Assembly (NCBI RefSeq): GCF_029867415.1
Contig: NW_026706166.1
Span: 124,001 to 188,000 of the forward strand
DNA: 64,000 nt
Reading direction: 5' to 3'
Source of the DNA: Vicia villosa
Lineage: Eukaryota > Streptophyta > Magnoliopsida > Fabales > Fabaceae
Below are positions 1 to 11,105 of the stretch, piece by piece. Numbering within the stretch: position 1 is the stretch's first letter; every line of letters starts with the position of its first letter. Under the pieces are notes generated by a model. The model had not been told where the DNA came from and did not search any database. It saw nothing but the letters and a program-made list of their open reading frames with translations. The position numbers and the translations under genes were made by a program.

Positions 1-332
1 CCACCAGAGAATGATATTGAGACCTCCAGCATTACAAGGATTACAAACTTTTTCCCAAGCCACTAGAGCCTTTCTACTCCCTTCAATTTTTCCACTCCAC
101 AGAAACATCCTACAGATTGCTTCCACCTGATGGATTATTTTCTTGGGCAGAGGGAAGACTTGCAGCCAATACGCAGTCAAAGAAAAAATTACACTTTTCA
201 CAAGTTGGCTTCTCCCTACAAAACTTAACAAATGAGCAGTCCAGTGATTAATTCTGGCCACAATCTTATCAATCAAGGGTTGACATTGGTTGATACTCAG
301 CTTTCTACTTGATAATGGAACACCCAGATATT
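1..332 (-). pseudogene. LINE reverse transcriptase fragment
   Basis: Reading the minus strand gives an uninterrupted frame typical of the C-terminal third of plant non-LTR retrotransposon ORF2. It opens with YLGVPLSSRKLS, continues with INHWTAHLLSFVGRSQLVKS and ends with FLWSG and NAGGLNI before leaving the window. These are the thumb-region motifs found just after the reverse transcriptase catalytic core. No stop codon is seen in about 110 codons, so the fragment is fairly young or short enough to have escaped stops. The catalytic core that should lie upstream (higher coordinates) is absent: at about 333 the sequence changes abruptly to AT-rich DNA. The rest of the element, if any, lies left of the window. 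Family assignment is confident; the subfamily is not. Confidence 0.85.
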
Positions 333-1225
333 ATAAAAAATTCATATTTAATTTTTCTCATTATAAAAAATTCTATAATTTGGTAAAGAAATATTTTATA
401 ATATTCTAAACACGTATGAAAAAAATTATTCAAAAATTTAAAATTTTTAGGATAATTAAACAGTTTTCAAAATTTTAAAATATAACAAGACTAAAATTAC
501 ATGCATAAAAATTTTATAGGAACTAAAATATGTCTTTTTTTAATAGAGATTAAAAATAAAATTTGTGATATTTATAAGGATAAAAAACATACTTAACCCA
601 TTAATTAATTATAAATAAAATTTAATTAATATTTTAATTTAATTTTATCATATTTAATTATTTAAGACACTAATTTAATAAAATAGTTAATATAATTAAA
701 ATATTTATGCCCATATAAGAATTATTAAAATATTAAAAATATATAAAAAATATTCGAACTTTAAAGGTTAAGCTTGAGGGAAAAACTTAATTGATGAACA
801 CCAGTTACACTGAAGGACTATTTAACTATTTCAAAATATTTGATGACCAAATTAATCTGTTGGCACAGATTTAAAGCCAAAAGTTCATGTAAATGTGCGT
901 TATGCAGGCGTGCAGCAGTGGTTAACGTGCATTTGTCAGCATTATTGTTTAGGGAGCTAGAAGGGTTTAGTGTTTAAATCGTATAGTCCTTAATGAACTT
1001 AGACGTAATTCGGCTTGAGAACATGAAGCACTGACTTTAGTTATAAAACAAAAGAGAGCACTCGCTTTTCTTAATTTTTCAACTCATAGATCATTATACT
1101 ACTAATATTATTCATAATTATGTTGTTCTTATTTAAAAATGATCTCGTTTTAATTTCTTAAATAATTCTAAAAGACACTTTAATTAATTTTCAACTTTAA
1201 TTGTGTTGTTCTTATCATAGAAATA
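333..1225. other. AT-rich intergenic DNA
   Basis: No coding frame, RNA gene or clear repeat was recognised in this AT-rich stretch. The last bases before 1226 (TAGAAATA, 1218-1225) may be one copy of an imperfect target-site duplication of the following element. Confidence 0.5.
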
Positions 1226-1288
1226 GATTTTTTCTTTACCCACCTTCTTATCGGGTCACCCTCGGCGAAAACCCCACTTTACCCCTGC

Positions 1289-1405
1289 TTCGGAAATGGA
1301 TTTTCGAAATATTTTTTTTTCTAAATTTTTCCAGAATTCGGAAGTGCATTTCCGAAAAAATCCCAAAAATTGGGATTTTGATTAATTCGGAGATGCATCT
1401 CCGAA
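1289..1405. repeat. Three-copy array of a 20-bp palindrome
   Basis: Copies at 1289-1308 (degenerate), 1337-1356 (TTCGGAAGTGCATTTCCGAA) and 1386-1405 (TTCGGAGATGCATCTCCGAA), spaced 48-49 bp. Each can fold on itself. They form the left-end array of the 1226-2569 element. Confidence 0.85.
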
Positions 1406-2264
1406 AAAACAAAAAAAAATCTAAAAATTCCAAAATTTAATTTTAGGATATTAATTAATTCATATATCATAAATTTTTGATATAATTTATGAGTAATAAT
1501 TAATAATAATTATATATTTTGATATAATTTATGAGTTATGAATAATAATTATTATATATTTTTATTCTAATTCATATTTTAAAATTTAAAATAATTTTAA
1601 TTAAAAAAACTAAAATAATTTCACTTACAAAATGAGTTATAATTTTTCATTTATATATTTAAAATAATTATTATGTATTTACAAAAAAAATTAAAAAAAT
1701 GAGTGTTTTAATTTATATATTTATATAATAATTATAATAATTATTATATATTTATAAAAATTATTATATATTTATATAATAATTATTATATATTAATTAT
1801 AAATATATTTATATATTTATATAATAATTATAAAAATTAAAAAAATGAGTGTTTTAATTTATAATAATTATTATATATTTATATATTTATATACTAATTA
1901 TTATATATTTATACATTATATTTCCCTTACAAAATTAATAATAATTATTATATATTTATATATTTCTATTCTGATTCATAATTAAAAATTAGTTATAATT
2001 TTTTATTCAGTTTAAAAAAATTAAAAAAAGATTTTGTCTTGATTTTATTTAATGAACAAATATTTTATTTAATTCTATATAATTCAAAATTTACTTATGG
2101 AATTAATTTTTTTTTGATTTATATAAGTTAGTAAAATAATTTTTAACTTTAAAATTGTTTAGGAAATTTTGATTCACCTTGATTTTATTGATTCACCTTC
2201 ATTTTATACCTATTAATTGTATTGATTCACCTTGATTTTAATTTTTTAATAATTATTGAATTCT

Positions 2265-2502
2265 TTCGGAAGTGTATATCCGAAACATTTCAAGACCAAT
2301 TTGGAATATTTCGGATATGCATCTCCGAAGACACCCCCTCCCAAAAAAAATGTTTTCGGAAATGCATCTCCGAAAACCCAAAAAAGGGGTGTTTTCGGAA
2401 ATGTATCTCCGAAAACACCTTTTTTTCGTGTTTTCGAAAGTGCATTTCCGAAATAAGACAAATTTTGAAGAAAAAAAAGCATTTCGGAAATGCATTTCCG
2501 AA
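2265..2502. repeat. Six-copy array of a 20-bp palindrome
   Basis: Copies begin at 2265, 2310, 2355, 2394, 2433 and 2483, at intervals of 45, 45, 39, 39 and 50 bp. Consensus is TTCGGAAATGCATTTCCGAA; variation is concentrated at the two central steps while the TTCGGA and TCCGAA arms are nearly invariant. The apparent open frames here, rich in repeated FRKCISE-like peptides, are a by-product of the repeat and not genes. Confidence 0.88.
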
Positions 2503-2719
2503 GTGAGGGTATTTTGGGTTTTTTGCCAGAGGTGACCAAGAAGATAGGGAAGTGAGTAAAGAAATTTTCTAAAAATAATAATTGTGACACCGTTTACTTG
2601 TTTTAAAAAAACAATATTTTGTGTAAATAGTTGTAGAGATTAATCATTTTAATAATGTTATAATATAGGTAAAGAATCATCTCTTTTCAATTAAAATAAA
2701 TAGTGTGTATATATTAAAT

Positions 2720-2945
2720 GAGAAGAGATATATTTAGTCCAAGAGTAAGTGTTGAAGATTTACTCCAAATCTTAACCATTGAATATCATTAATCTAACGA
2801 TTTTAATTAATTTTTATATAGAAAAATATTTCTAAAAATAATTAGATTAAATAATCAATTAAAATCGTTAAATTAATGAAAATCAATGGTCAAAATTTGG
2901 AGTAAGTCTTGCACACTTACTCTTGAAGTAAATATATCAATCCTC
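2720..2945. mobile_element. 226-bp long-inverted-repeat MITE with 9-bp TSD
   Basis: The element is flanked by perfect direct copies of ATATTAAAT at 2711-2719 and 2946-2954. Its ends are inverted copies over roughly 100 bp: left GAGAAGAGATATATTTAG, right (minus strand) GAGGATTGATATATTTAC, followed in both by CAAGAGTAAGTGT and ACTCCAAAT. It has no coding capacity. A 9-bp duplication with long terminal inverted repeats fits a Mutator-derived MITE. Confidence 0.82.
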
Positions 2946-2984
2946 ATATTAAATAGAATAAAAATTATTTTGTCATATGACATA

Positions 2985-3950
2985 ACTTAGAATGAATTAG
3001 GAGAATGAGAGAGAGAGAAAGTGGCTCGATACTTAAGTGGCCTAAAAGGATTCTTGCAGGAGAAAATGAATTTATAGACTGTATGGACCGTAACCGAGGC
3101 ATCCAATTTAGTTTTGAAGGCATAATTGTTGGAGAAATTCCCTCGAAATTGATCGTATTTTCGAACGTACTCACCCTAGGATAACTTTAAATCCATAGGT
3201 GACAAGGAAAAGAGTGTAACACCCTTGGATTCCAACTATGAGAATAAGGGGGCTAGCAGCTCTAAGAGAGTAACACTATCCTGCAGAGTAAGCAATGTCT
3301 CCTAAGTTCGAGTAACACTATCTTGCAGAGTTCCTATCTCCATCCGAAAAATATTATAGAGAAGATGTACTTTGTGATGTTCTTAATATGGATGTTTGTC
3401 ATATTTTACTTGGTAGACCTTGGCAGTTTGATAATGATATCACTTATCGACGATAGGTTAACGTGATGATGTTTATATGGGGCACACATAAAATTGCTAT
3501 GGCTTCTATTTTGTACTTTGATAAGAATTCAGAAGAAAAAAAGTCTAGTTTCTTGGTGATGACACAGAGTGAAAAGGAGCTTGATGAGGCTACTAAAGAA
3601 ACTGAATTTTTATGTCCAGTACTGACTAAGAGGTGGTGAGTGATGTAAAGGATAAAACAACAATTTCAGAAGAAGTGTTAGGGGTTCCTAAAGAATTTCA
3701 AGGAGTTGACCACAGATGAGCTACCAAACGATTTGCCTCCTATGCGAGATTAACACATGGAATTGAAGTTTTCAATGTGGGAGAAGATGCGATGGTGTTT
3801 CTGCGTAAGAAAAGGTTTCTATTTGGTACTTAGAGCAAGATGCTGCCAGATGAAGCTCTTTATTAAGAAGATAACTCGGGGTTGAGTTCTTCAAAAGTGA
3901 AGGAGACTGATGTAGGAAGGCCAATTGTGCTTATTGAAGAAGAAGCCACG
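2985..3950 (+). pseudogene. Ty3-type retrotransposon gag-protease remnant
   Basis: Around 2995-3170 the plus strand encodes a decayed gag segment (VARYLSGLKGFLQEK), the matrix-capsid motif usual in Ty3 chromoviruses. Around 3355-3500 a protease-like segment reads LNMDVCHILLGRPWQFD, matching the retropepsin region of the same group (family knowledge: HILLGRPW after the catalytic Asp). Stop codons and frameshifts interrupt both, and no reverse transcriptase or integrase domain follows. From about 3540 to 3950 only weakly retrotransposon-like, mostly frameshifted sequence remains. LTRs were not identified. Confident as Ty3 debris; lineage within Ty3 is tentative. Confidence 0.68.
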
Positions 3951-4714
3951 CGTGGAACGGTTCGATAAGATTTGCACAAGTTTGACATCCGATGTCAGAA
4001 TGATTCGTAATATACTTTTTCGTTGCAGGTCTGAAAACAAAATTTTACTATTTTCTACAACTTCAACAATTTCTGTTTATTTGTTTTATTTATTTAATTC
4101 TGTTTTGGATTAAAGGCCTTTAAAGATTATCTTTCATTATAATAAAATTTAAAGTTTTCTTTTCCGGATGAGTTCTAGCTTATCTAACAGATTTTGCGCT
4201 TGCAACCTTGTATTTTGTTCTAGATTTACCGCTTATTATTCCTTTTCTTTCAAAAACTCGACTGTGTCAATCCATCTATGATAAAGAAGTTTACTATATA
4301 TTCTACACATGTCTAAGTCATGTAATACTTCTTTTCAAAATAAAAAATCCTACTTTTTTTTATATGTTCATTTTTAACTTAAAAAGATCCCTAAGCCATA
4401 TAAAAAGTCTTTTATAGTTTTAGTTTTGCATGGGCAGGATACCAAATGCAGTGGTTAATTTATTTATTGCTAATATATACATGTACATAAACTTATCATA
4501 CATCTCTAACATGAATTTCAAATTTAGTACATAACTTATTCCAATGTCCCATTTCGTGCACACCAAACTCGGGACAGGAAATCCAACACAGAAAACCAGG
4601 AATCTTATTTTACACACACATATGCATCTCCTAATTATACAAGAAAACACAAGAAAAAAAAGTTGAACTATAAGGTACTAGTAGTAACCATTATTCATAA
4701 TTTACAACAATTTA
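3951..4714. other. Intergenic DNA and 3' flank of transporter A
   Basis: No gene was recognised. The right-hand part is the likely 3' untranslated region of the minus-strand sulfate transporter whose stop codon is at 4715-4717. Confidence 0.45.
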
Positions 4715-7700
4715 TCAGAACTGGTTACTCTTGCATCCTGCAACAACAGCTTCTTCAACAGTCAGATAAACTCTCCCACCTATTTTGTCGACAAACTTCG
4801 ACACCTTTAGCTTGTGTATAACTTGCCACCTCGGATTCACAATCGCCAACTTATCCATATATCATAACAAAAAAAGATATAAGTTCATTGTATTCATTCA
4901 CAAACTAATGAAACATGCATGAAACACCATTTTAACTAAAATAAATTTACCTGTTTCCCATGTGAAGACAAATTCTTGTACAGTTCCTCCAAAGAAGCAA
5001 TTCCAGAAGTGTCAATGTTCACCAAATCTACAACAACATATCAGATATCAGATTGTTTTATTATATGATTTATTCTGCCGCATGTTTTTTATGCGGCAGA
5101 GTCAATATTGTACGGTTCAGAGATATTATTGTAACAAAATTATAGAAATCTTACTCGAGGTGTCAAGAATTACGAGTTGAATTGTACTCTTTGAATTTCC
5201 CTTGTCATCTTCTGATTCTTTCGGAGTAACCCATTTGATGATTCTTGAAATCAAAATCGAACATAATTAATTAATCAGACCATGCATGCTAGTTTTATTT
5301 TTATACTCATAAGTCATAAATATATTAATACCTTTCTTTAACGAAATTGGCATTTGCAAAGCAAAGCAACGCGGATTTCATACGTATTATGATAACACCC
5401 GGAATCTGAATTGCCATAGGATACTGATCAACATCACAGAATAAATCAGTTCCTGGAAGTTTTCCTAAAGTTTCTGTGCTTGGTCGAATCGATATCAGAA
5501 TTATCTTTGTAAAAGATATTACCACCTGCCAATTAAGATAATCCAAAATTTTAATTATATTAATGTCAATTAATTATGCCTAACTAAGCTATGATTTAAT
5601 TCAAAAGAGAAAGCTACTGCACTATAAATTCCATTATTAATTCCAACCAAGGTACACTATAGTTGACCTCACACCATAAAGTGTTGATACTTGAAAACTT
5701 TTTATGTGTGATAGCAACCTTAGGAAAATCATATTCTAAATGAGTTAATTCAATAGGTGGCTATAGTTTTCAAGATTAATGCGTCCAAACAAGTGGGATT
5801 TTTTAATGCTGCATATCCATTCTGCATCACACTTAGTGCCAAAAATGTTGTTCCTGTAATGTAGTGGAGAATAATAACCTTACTTTATAATATAAAACAT
5901 GGAAAAGTTATGTCCAAACACATGCCATCACCAATGAGTTTAGATGAATAATTGAGTTAAAATTTCTAAGTTTGGATATATCAAAACATACACTTAAATA
6001 GTATAGAACTAAGTTGCGACATATCCACTCGTAGTGTCATTGACTTCATAAATAGACCAAACCATTATTGTCTTTTTGACAGGGTTGTGTCTCATTAATT
6101 TTATGGTTTAACCATGACACATCTATTATGAGGCCGTATTTAACCATAATTTCAATTGAAAAATTTGAGGCTCTGTGCTGTAGTTCATCTTACACAGCCT
6201 TAAAGATGGTTCTGGACTTCTGGTTATATGTGATATATTTTATCTGAAGAAGTCTCATTCTAAACTTTTATTCATGAATAGTATTATAGTGAAGTCATGT
6301 CAGGAATTGAGAAATGATTACCGCGACTAGAAGACCAATCTCGACGGAAGCAAAGAGTACACCAAAGAAGGCTCCAATGCAAGCAAGAAAGTCAAGCTTG
6401 TCAACTTTCCAAATTTTGTATGCTTCAGTTATGTCTATGAGTCCTGGTAGAGCAGAGAGGATAACTGATGCAATGATAGCAATTGGTGTATAATACAACA
6501 GATTTGTCAAAAACTGTAGCGATATCATCACTGTAACTGCCATCACAATGTTTGATATTAAACTTTCACATCCAGCAGCGTAATTAACCGCGGTTCGAGA
6601 GAATGAACCTGCCAATATACACATCAGAAGTTAACAAAGTAAGAATTTGATTTTTTTAATCTCAAACGAAATTTCAATCTTCTTGAAAACTGTTGTAAAA
6701 TGACTATTAGTACCAGTTGCAACATAACACGAGGTGAGAGATCCTATGATGTTTGTGAAGCCTATTGACATCATCTCTTTGTTTCCGTCGAGCTGGTATC
6801 CTTTGATCGACGCAAAAGATCGTCCAACAGCAACAGATTCCTATAATATTGATAGAATTTAACACGAAATGAAACAAACAAATACTAATTTCAAACGAAG
6901 GGATTGAAATGAAAGTGATTACTTACAGTAAGGGCAACAACAGCGACAACGAGTCCAATTTTGGCAACATCGACAACATGTGGACTGTTAAAGTCTAACT
7001 GATTGATGGAGATTGGATTGAGTCCTCCTTTGACATGTTTCACAATTTTTACGCCATTTTTATCCGCTCGAGTTAGATAAACAACTAGAGTTGAGAGTAC
7101 AATAGACACAAGTGGTGCAATTGATGCCAACCAGAACAGATTCTTCTTCCTTTTACCCTGAAAATCAATTATGCAATATAATATTGAGCATGAATGTGAG
7201 GAAATTAAATTAAAACCAAAACTAGCTATATGTAGTTCAACGATAACACTCACCAGAAATCTAGTTGTTAGGATGAACGCCAAGAAACATCCTCCCAGGA
7301 TAAAATTATGAGGGTTCCACTGCACGTAATTCAATTTATGCTAATATTAACGTTTTTTTAGTCGGTACATGAAGTGACAATAACCACAAAAAATCTACGC
7401 GTACAACTAGTCTATAGATGAAGCGATAATAACCACCAGAAACTCACACACACAACTGTGAAATCCCGAGTTTAAACACAGGATAAGGTGTCCAACATAA
7501 CAATATTGATATTTGTCTATTGAGCTGGATCTTACCAACATGTTAGTAATAATAATATGTTCTAAAAAATACTTTCAAAAAAGAAAAAAGTCAAAAAGGA
7601 ATGAAAGACAGTTATAATTTTTGTGTGGTAGTATAAAAAAGTTAACATTGACTTTTTGGATAATATATTTATATGCTATTTATAGAAAAAATAAGAAAAA

Positions 7701-8886
7701 GTGAATAGATAGGGAAAGTTGTATGTATACAGGATTATGAAATGCTTCCCAAACAGCTTTCAAGACAGAGATTATGTCTGTTTTGGTTGTAAAATGAGTG
7801 ATTCCAAACAGTCCCTTCAACTGTTGAAGCCCAATCACAATTGCAGCTCCTGCTACAAATCCAACAATTGCAGCATGTGACAGAAAATCCACAAGGAACC
7901 CCAACCTGTTATATAACAAAACAAACAGTTTCTCAAATATTGACTACACATATAAAAGTTAAAAACAAAAGAGCTTATAGTAATTTTTCACCTGAATAGT
8001 CCAAATGAAGTTTGAAAGATACCAGCAAAGAGAGTTGTAAGAAAAATAAGCTTTGTGTAACCAACTGGATCAGTAGAAGGATCTACTAGCTTCTGTACCA
8101 TTGATGATAACAACAGCGAAACCACTGCCACAGGACCAATTGCTATCTCTCGCGAAGTTCCCATTACAGCGTAGATCAGCGGCGGAACAACGCTCGTATC
8201 TATTCCATTTCATTCCATACCGTTCGATTAAATTATAATAACCGAGAAGGAAAAAAAAAGAATTAACATATCAAAATAAAATTTTAAGTAACTTACATAG
8301 TCCATATTGAGGAGCAAGGTTTGCTAATGTTGCATATCCTATGCTCTGCATTGAAACATGAAACCATTTAGTTCGATTCAAATACCTCGGTATCACGCAG
8401 AGACTAATCTGAGGGAGACTCTGACTGGACTGACTCAACATAAAAACTGTTAGCACTTAACAGAATTCGAATTTGAGACCTTGAGATGAGCACACTCTCG
8501 GGTCTCAAGCCTCTAGAGCGCGAGTATGAGTCAACGGGTCAATGGATTAAAATTACCTGAGGAATACATAGACTAGCAATAGTGAGTCCAGCAAGAAAGT
8601 CCTTCCTAAATTTAGCAGCAGTGTAGCTTCTGCCCCAAACAAGAATAGGAAAAACAACCTGCAAAGCTGAAAGAAGGACTGTACCGCAAGATCGATCACT
8701 TAGAGAGGAAACTTTGCCTCTAAAATTAGAAACTGTTTTCCTCACAGAATCTGCAGCTACATGCCAAGGACTTGGAGGCTCAGGAGCATTAAGAATCCAC
8801 TGAGACCTTACATCCTGTGGCAAGTTCTTCTCAATGTCAACCTGCAAATCATCAGATTTGCAGGTATCGACTGTTGAAGATGTCAT
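4715..8886 (-). CDS. SULTR2: Sulfate transporter, SULTR2-like (copy A), 12 exons, intact
   Basis: Proton-coupled sulfate transporter of the SulP/SLC26 family, a plasma-membrane protein with an N-terminal transmembrane core and a cytosolic C-terminal STAS domain. Coding exons, in gene order: 8557-8886, 8297-8345, 7992-8199, 7731-7905, 7254-7319, 6927-7157, 6714-6840, 6322-6608, 5332-5525, 5155-5243, 4951-5027, 4715-4849. All junctions are GT-AG and phases agree, giving 655 aa with no stop. Landmarks: [10 protein letters not shown] and IPQ-SIGYA (Tyr114) near TM1, [21 protein letters not shown] (354-363), GSFSRTAVN (396 on), and the STAS motif NIDTSG near Thr592. The start ATG at 8886 is the first in frame after an upstream stop at about 8928. 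Length and the N-terminal [13 protein letters not shown] motif fit group 2 (low-affinity, vascular) transporters from family knowledge. Subgroup is inferred by eye; function as a sulfate carrier is very likely. Confidence 0.93.
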
Positions 8887-9003
8887 ATTGAAGTGTTTGG
8901 GTGAACTCGTCACGTGAAATTGATGTTAGTAAACTCTCATGAAATTTAACTTACCTGTGATGAACTTGGTTTTGAAGGTGAAGGACGAGATGTTTTGAAC
9001 TGG

Positions 9004-9011
9004 TTTATATA
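9004..9011 (-). promoter_or_regulatory. Probable TATA box of transporter A
   Basis: The minus strand reads TATATAAA here, about 120 bp upstream of the ATG at 8886. This spacing would place transcription start near 8975 and give a leader of roughly 90 bases. It is the best TATA match in the upstream region, but no transcript data support it. Confidence 0.55.
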
Positions 9012-9684
9012 GAAGGGAAAAGGATTGTTTGATAATGCAAAGGAATAAAATACTTATTTAATAATTGTTTGGTACACAGCAGAATCTTGGTCAGAATTTG
9101 ACACTTTTGGTACAATTTAATACTTTTTTTTTTGTTCTCTTTTGTCGAATAAAATTGTTGTCAATAACTTTATTTGAAGTCTAATATAATTCTTTTAGAT
9201 TGAAAGTAATTCAGGAGCACTCCTAACACGGGTGCAGTTACCGTGTATAGATAAAAATCTATGCAACGTGCATAGATTATTATGGACTATTAGATCATTA
9301 GATCAAATTTTAGACATCAATTGTTATTACTCAATACTCAATACTCAATACTAGATTAAAAACATGATCCAATAGCTTATGTAGGATTATGCATGGTGAA
9401 ATCCTTATGCATATTAGCCAAAGCCCTCCTAACACTACATCGACACTAACATAAAAATATAAATAAAATAAGAAAAAAACTAACATATATATATCAAGGA
9501 TACAAATTAATAAATTATTTATAAAAATATTTTTTTGAAACATGTACATTCAATATGTTAAAACTTTAAATATTACTCTATTACATTTAATTATATTTAG
9601 TTTTTTTCTTCTTCTAATTATAGTATTTTAACATGTGTCATAAGTTTAAGTGTATGTTAGTTTTTTTTCTTCTAATTATACTAA
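9012..9684. other. Upstream flank of transporter A, with a hairpin
   Basis: Non-coding promoter-side DNA. The only clear structure is a perfect 10-bp stem with a 3-nt loop at 9256-9278 (AATCTATGCA, ACG, TGCATAGATT). The last nine bases, TTATACTAA (9676-9684), are one copy of the target-site duplication of the next element. Confidence 0.5.
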
Positions 9685-10720
9685 GGGTTATTACCATTTT
9701 TGCCCCCTGTCATATAGGCGACTTTTGGTTTACCCCCTGTAAATTTTTTTTTTGTAAAACTAACCTTGCCAAATGAAGATTCTGTCATTTTAGACCTCGC
9801 CAGCAAATGGCACATGCCATTTGCATATGTGGCATGCTGATTGTGTAATTCTTTTATTTTTTAAAATTCAAATATGCTGACAGGTAATTATATTTTTTAT
9901 TTTTTTATTATTTTTAATTCCACGTCATATTTATTTTTTAAAAATTTTTTTTAAAAAAAAATTTAAAATTTTTTTTATTTTTATTTAACATAATATATTT
10001 TTTTTATTTTAACGTAATATATATATATATTAATTATTTTAATATTATTCAAATTCAAAACACATAAATATTGAAAAAAATACCTGCGGATTTACCTACG
10101 GATTTTAAAATACCTGCAGATTTACCTACGGATTTTAAAATACCTGTAGATTTACCTGCGGATTTACCTACGGATTTTAAAATACCTGCAGATTTACGTG
10201 CGGATTTACCTACGGATTTTAAAATACCTGCGGATTTACCTGCGGATTTACTTGCGGATTTACCTATGGATTTTAAAATACCTGCGAATTTCCCTACGGA
10301 TTTTAAAATACCTACGGATTTACCAACGGGTTTTAAAATACCTGCGGATTTACCTACAAATTTTTTTTAAAAAAATAAAATAAAAAAATATTTAAAAAAA
10401 ATATTTTTAAAAAAAAAATTATTTAAAAAAAAATATTTTTTTGAAAAAAATTAAAAAAAAGAAGAAAATCCACGTGGAAATAAAAAAAAATCAAAATAAA
10501 AAAATATAATTCCACGTCAGCTTAGCTGAAATTAAAAAAAATAAAAAAGAAAAAAAATGCCACTAAGCACGCCACATAGGCTTTGGGCGTGTGCCATTTT
10601 CCTCCAAGGTCTAAAAAAACAGAATCTTGAAATGGCAAGGTTACTTTTACAAAAAAAAAATTTACAGGGGGGTAAACCAAAAGTCGCCTATATGGCAGGG
10701 GGCAAAAATGGTAATAACCC
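9685..10720 (+). mobile_element. Inverted-repeat element A (1036 bp) with 9-bp TSD
   Basis: Flanked by perfect TTATACTAA at 9676-9684 and 10721-10729. Both ends begin GGGTTATTACCATTTTTGCC and stay alike for roughly 130-160 bp, through GGCGACTTTTGGTTTACC and AGATTCTGT. The core (10080-10365) is a tandem array of alternating 15-bp blocks (ACCTGCGGATTT and ACCTACGGATTTTAAAAT). No transposase is encoded. The 9-bp duplication and long terminal inverted repeats suggest a non-autonomous Mutator-like element. Element B (14597-15807) is the same family in the opposite orientation. Confidence 0.88.
10080..10365 (+). repeat. 15/30-bp tandem array inside element A
   Basis: Repeated blocks of TACCTGCGGATTTACC and TACGGATTTTAAAA. 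Because block lengths are multiples of three and contain no stop in one frame, the array reads as a repetitive peptide of the form KIPADLPTDF. I treat this as a by-product of the repeat. Confidence 0.85.
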
Positions 10721-10729
10721 TTATACTAA

Positions 10730-11105
10730 TTATAGTATTTCCACATACACTGACATGAAATTGCTTAATTGTTGCTTGCTGGATCTTAGACTGTCTTTAA
10801 TGTTTTTTTTAACGTATAACTTTCTTTTCATGAATTTGCATATGGATATGGATAAACCTTTAAACTGGTTAATTTGAGCATTCCTATACTGGTTGGATAT
10901 GAAAATGTATCTACTTGTAGTTGGAAAACAACTAAATGTGAAAGTTTTTTCATTTTGGATATTTGTCGTCCTTAGGTTTTGAATTGGAATTGTGCATTTT
11001 TATTAAGGTTTTAATTTTGAGTTTTGTTTATATTCTTGATTCAACAATGTTTTGTGATTTTATTTTATAGTAAAAGATTTAAATCATATTATTAATAATA
11101 ATATT
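10730..11105. other. Intergenic DNA
   Basis: AT-rich sequence with no gene, RNA or structured repeat that I can recognise. Confidence 0.5.

Larger units (their letters stand above)
1226..2569. mobile_element. Non-autonomous inverted-repeat element with palindrome arrays at both ends
   Basis: The two ends are inverted copies. The left end reads TTTCTTTACCCACC, then GGGTCACC, then ACCCCTGCTTCGG. The right end, on the minus strand, reads TTTCTTTACTCAC, then TTGGTCACCTC, then a TTCGG palindrome. Inside each end is a series of 20-bp palindromes: three on the left (1289, 1337, 1386) and six on the right (2265, 2310, 2355, 2394, 2433, 2483). The middle (about 1440-2260) is very AT-rich and non-coding. 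Flanks TAGAAATA (1218-1225) and TAAAAATA (2570-2577) could be a degenerate target-site duplication, but the low complexity makes this weak. The same ends occur in the larger element at 56.07-63.30 kb, which carries a plant-mobile-domain fragment, suggesting a Mutator-like lineage. That assignment is inference. Confidence 0.65.

Noticed and set aside
2265..2502. Regularly spaced palindromes resembling a CRISPR array
   Set aside because: The repeats lie in inverted transposon ends in a plant nuclear context, spacers are partly similar and no cas genes exist.
1248..2590. Overlapping open frames on both strands with repeated FRKCISE or FGNAFPK peptides
   Set aside because: They follow the palindrome arrays, appear in several frames and both strands, and have no domain; a by-product of the repeats.
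8941..8975. Intron in the 5' untranslated region of transporter A
   Set aside because: A GTAAGT donor is present on the minus strand, but no acceptor at a plausible distance was found before the ATG.
10071..10383. Repeat-peptide gene (KIPADLPTDF)
   Set aside because: Stop-free tandem repeat inside a non-autonomous element; no start context, no domain, and other frames are open too.
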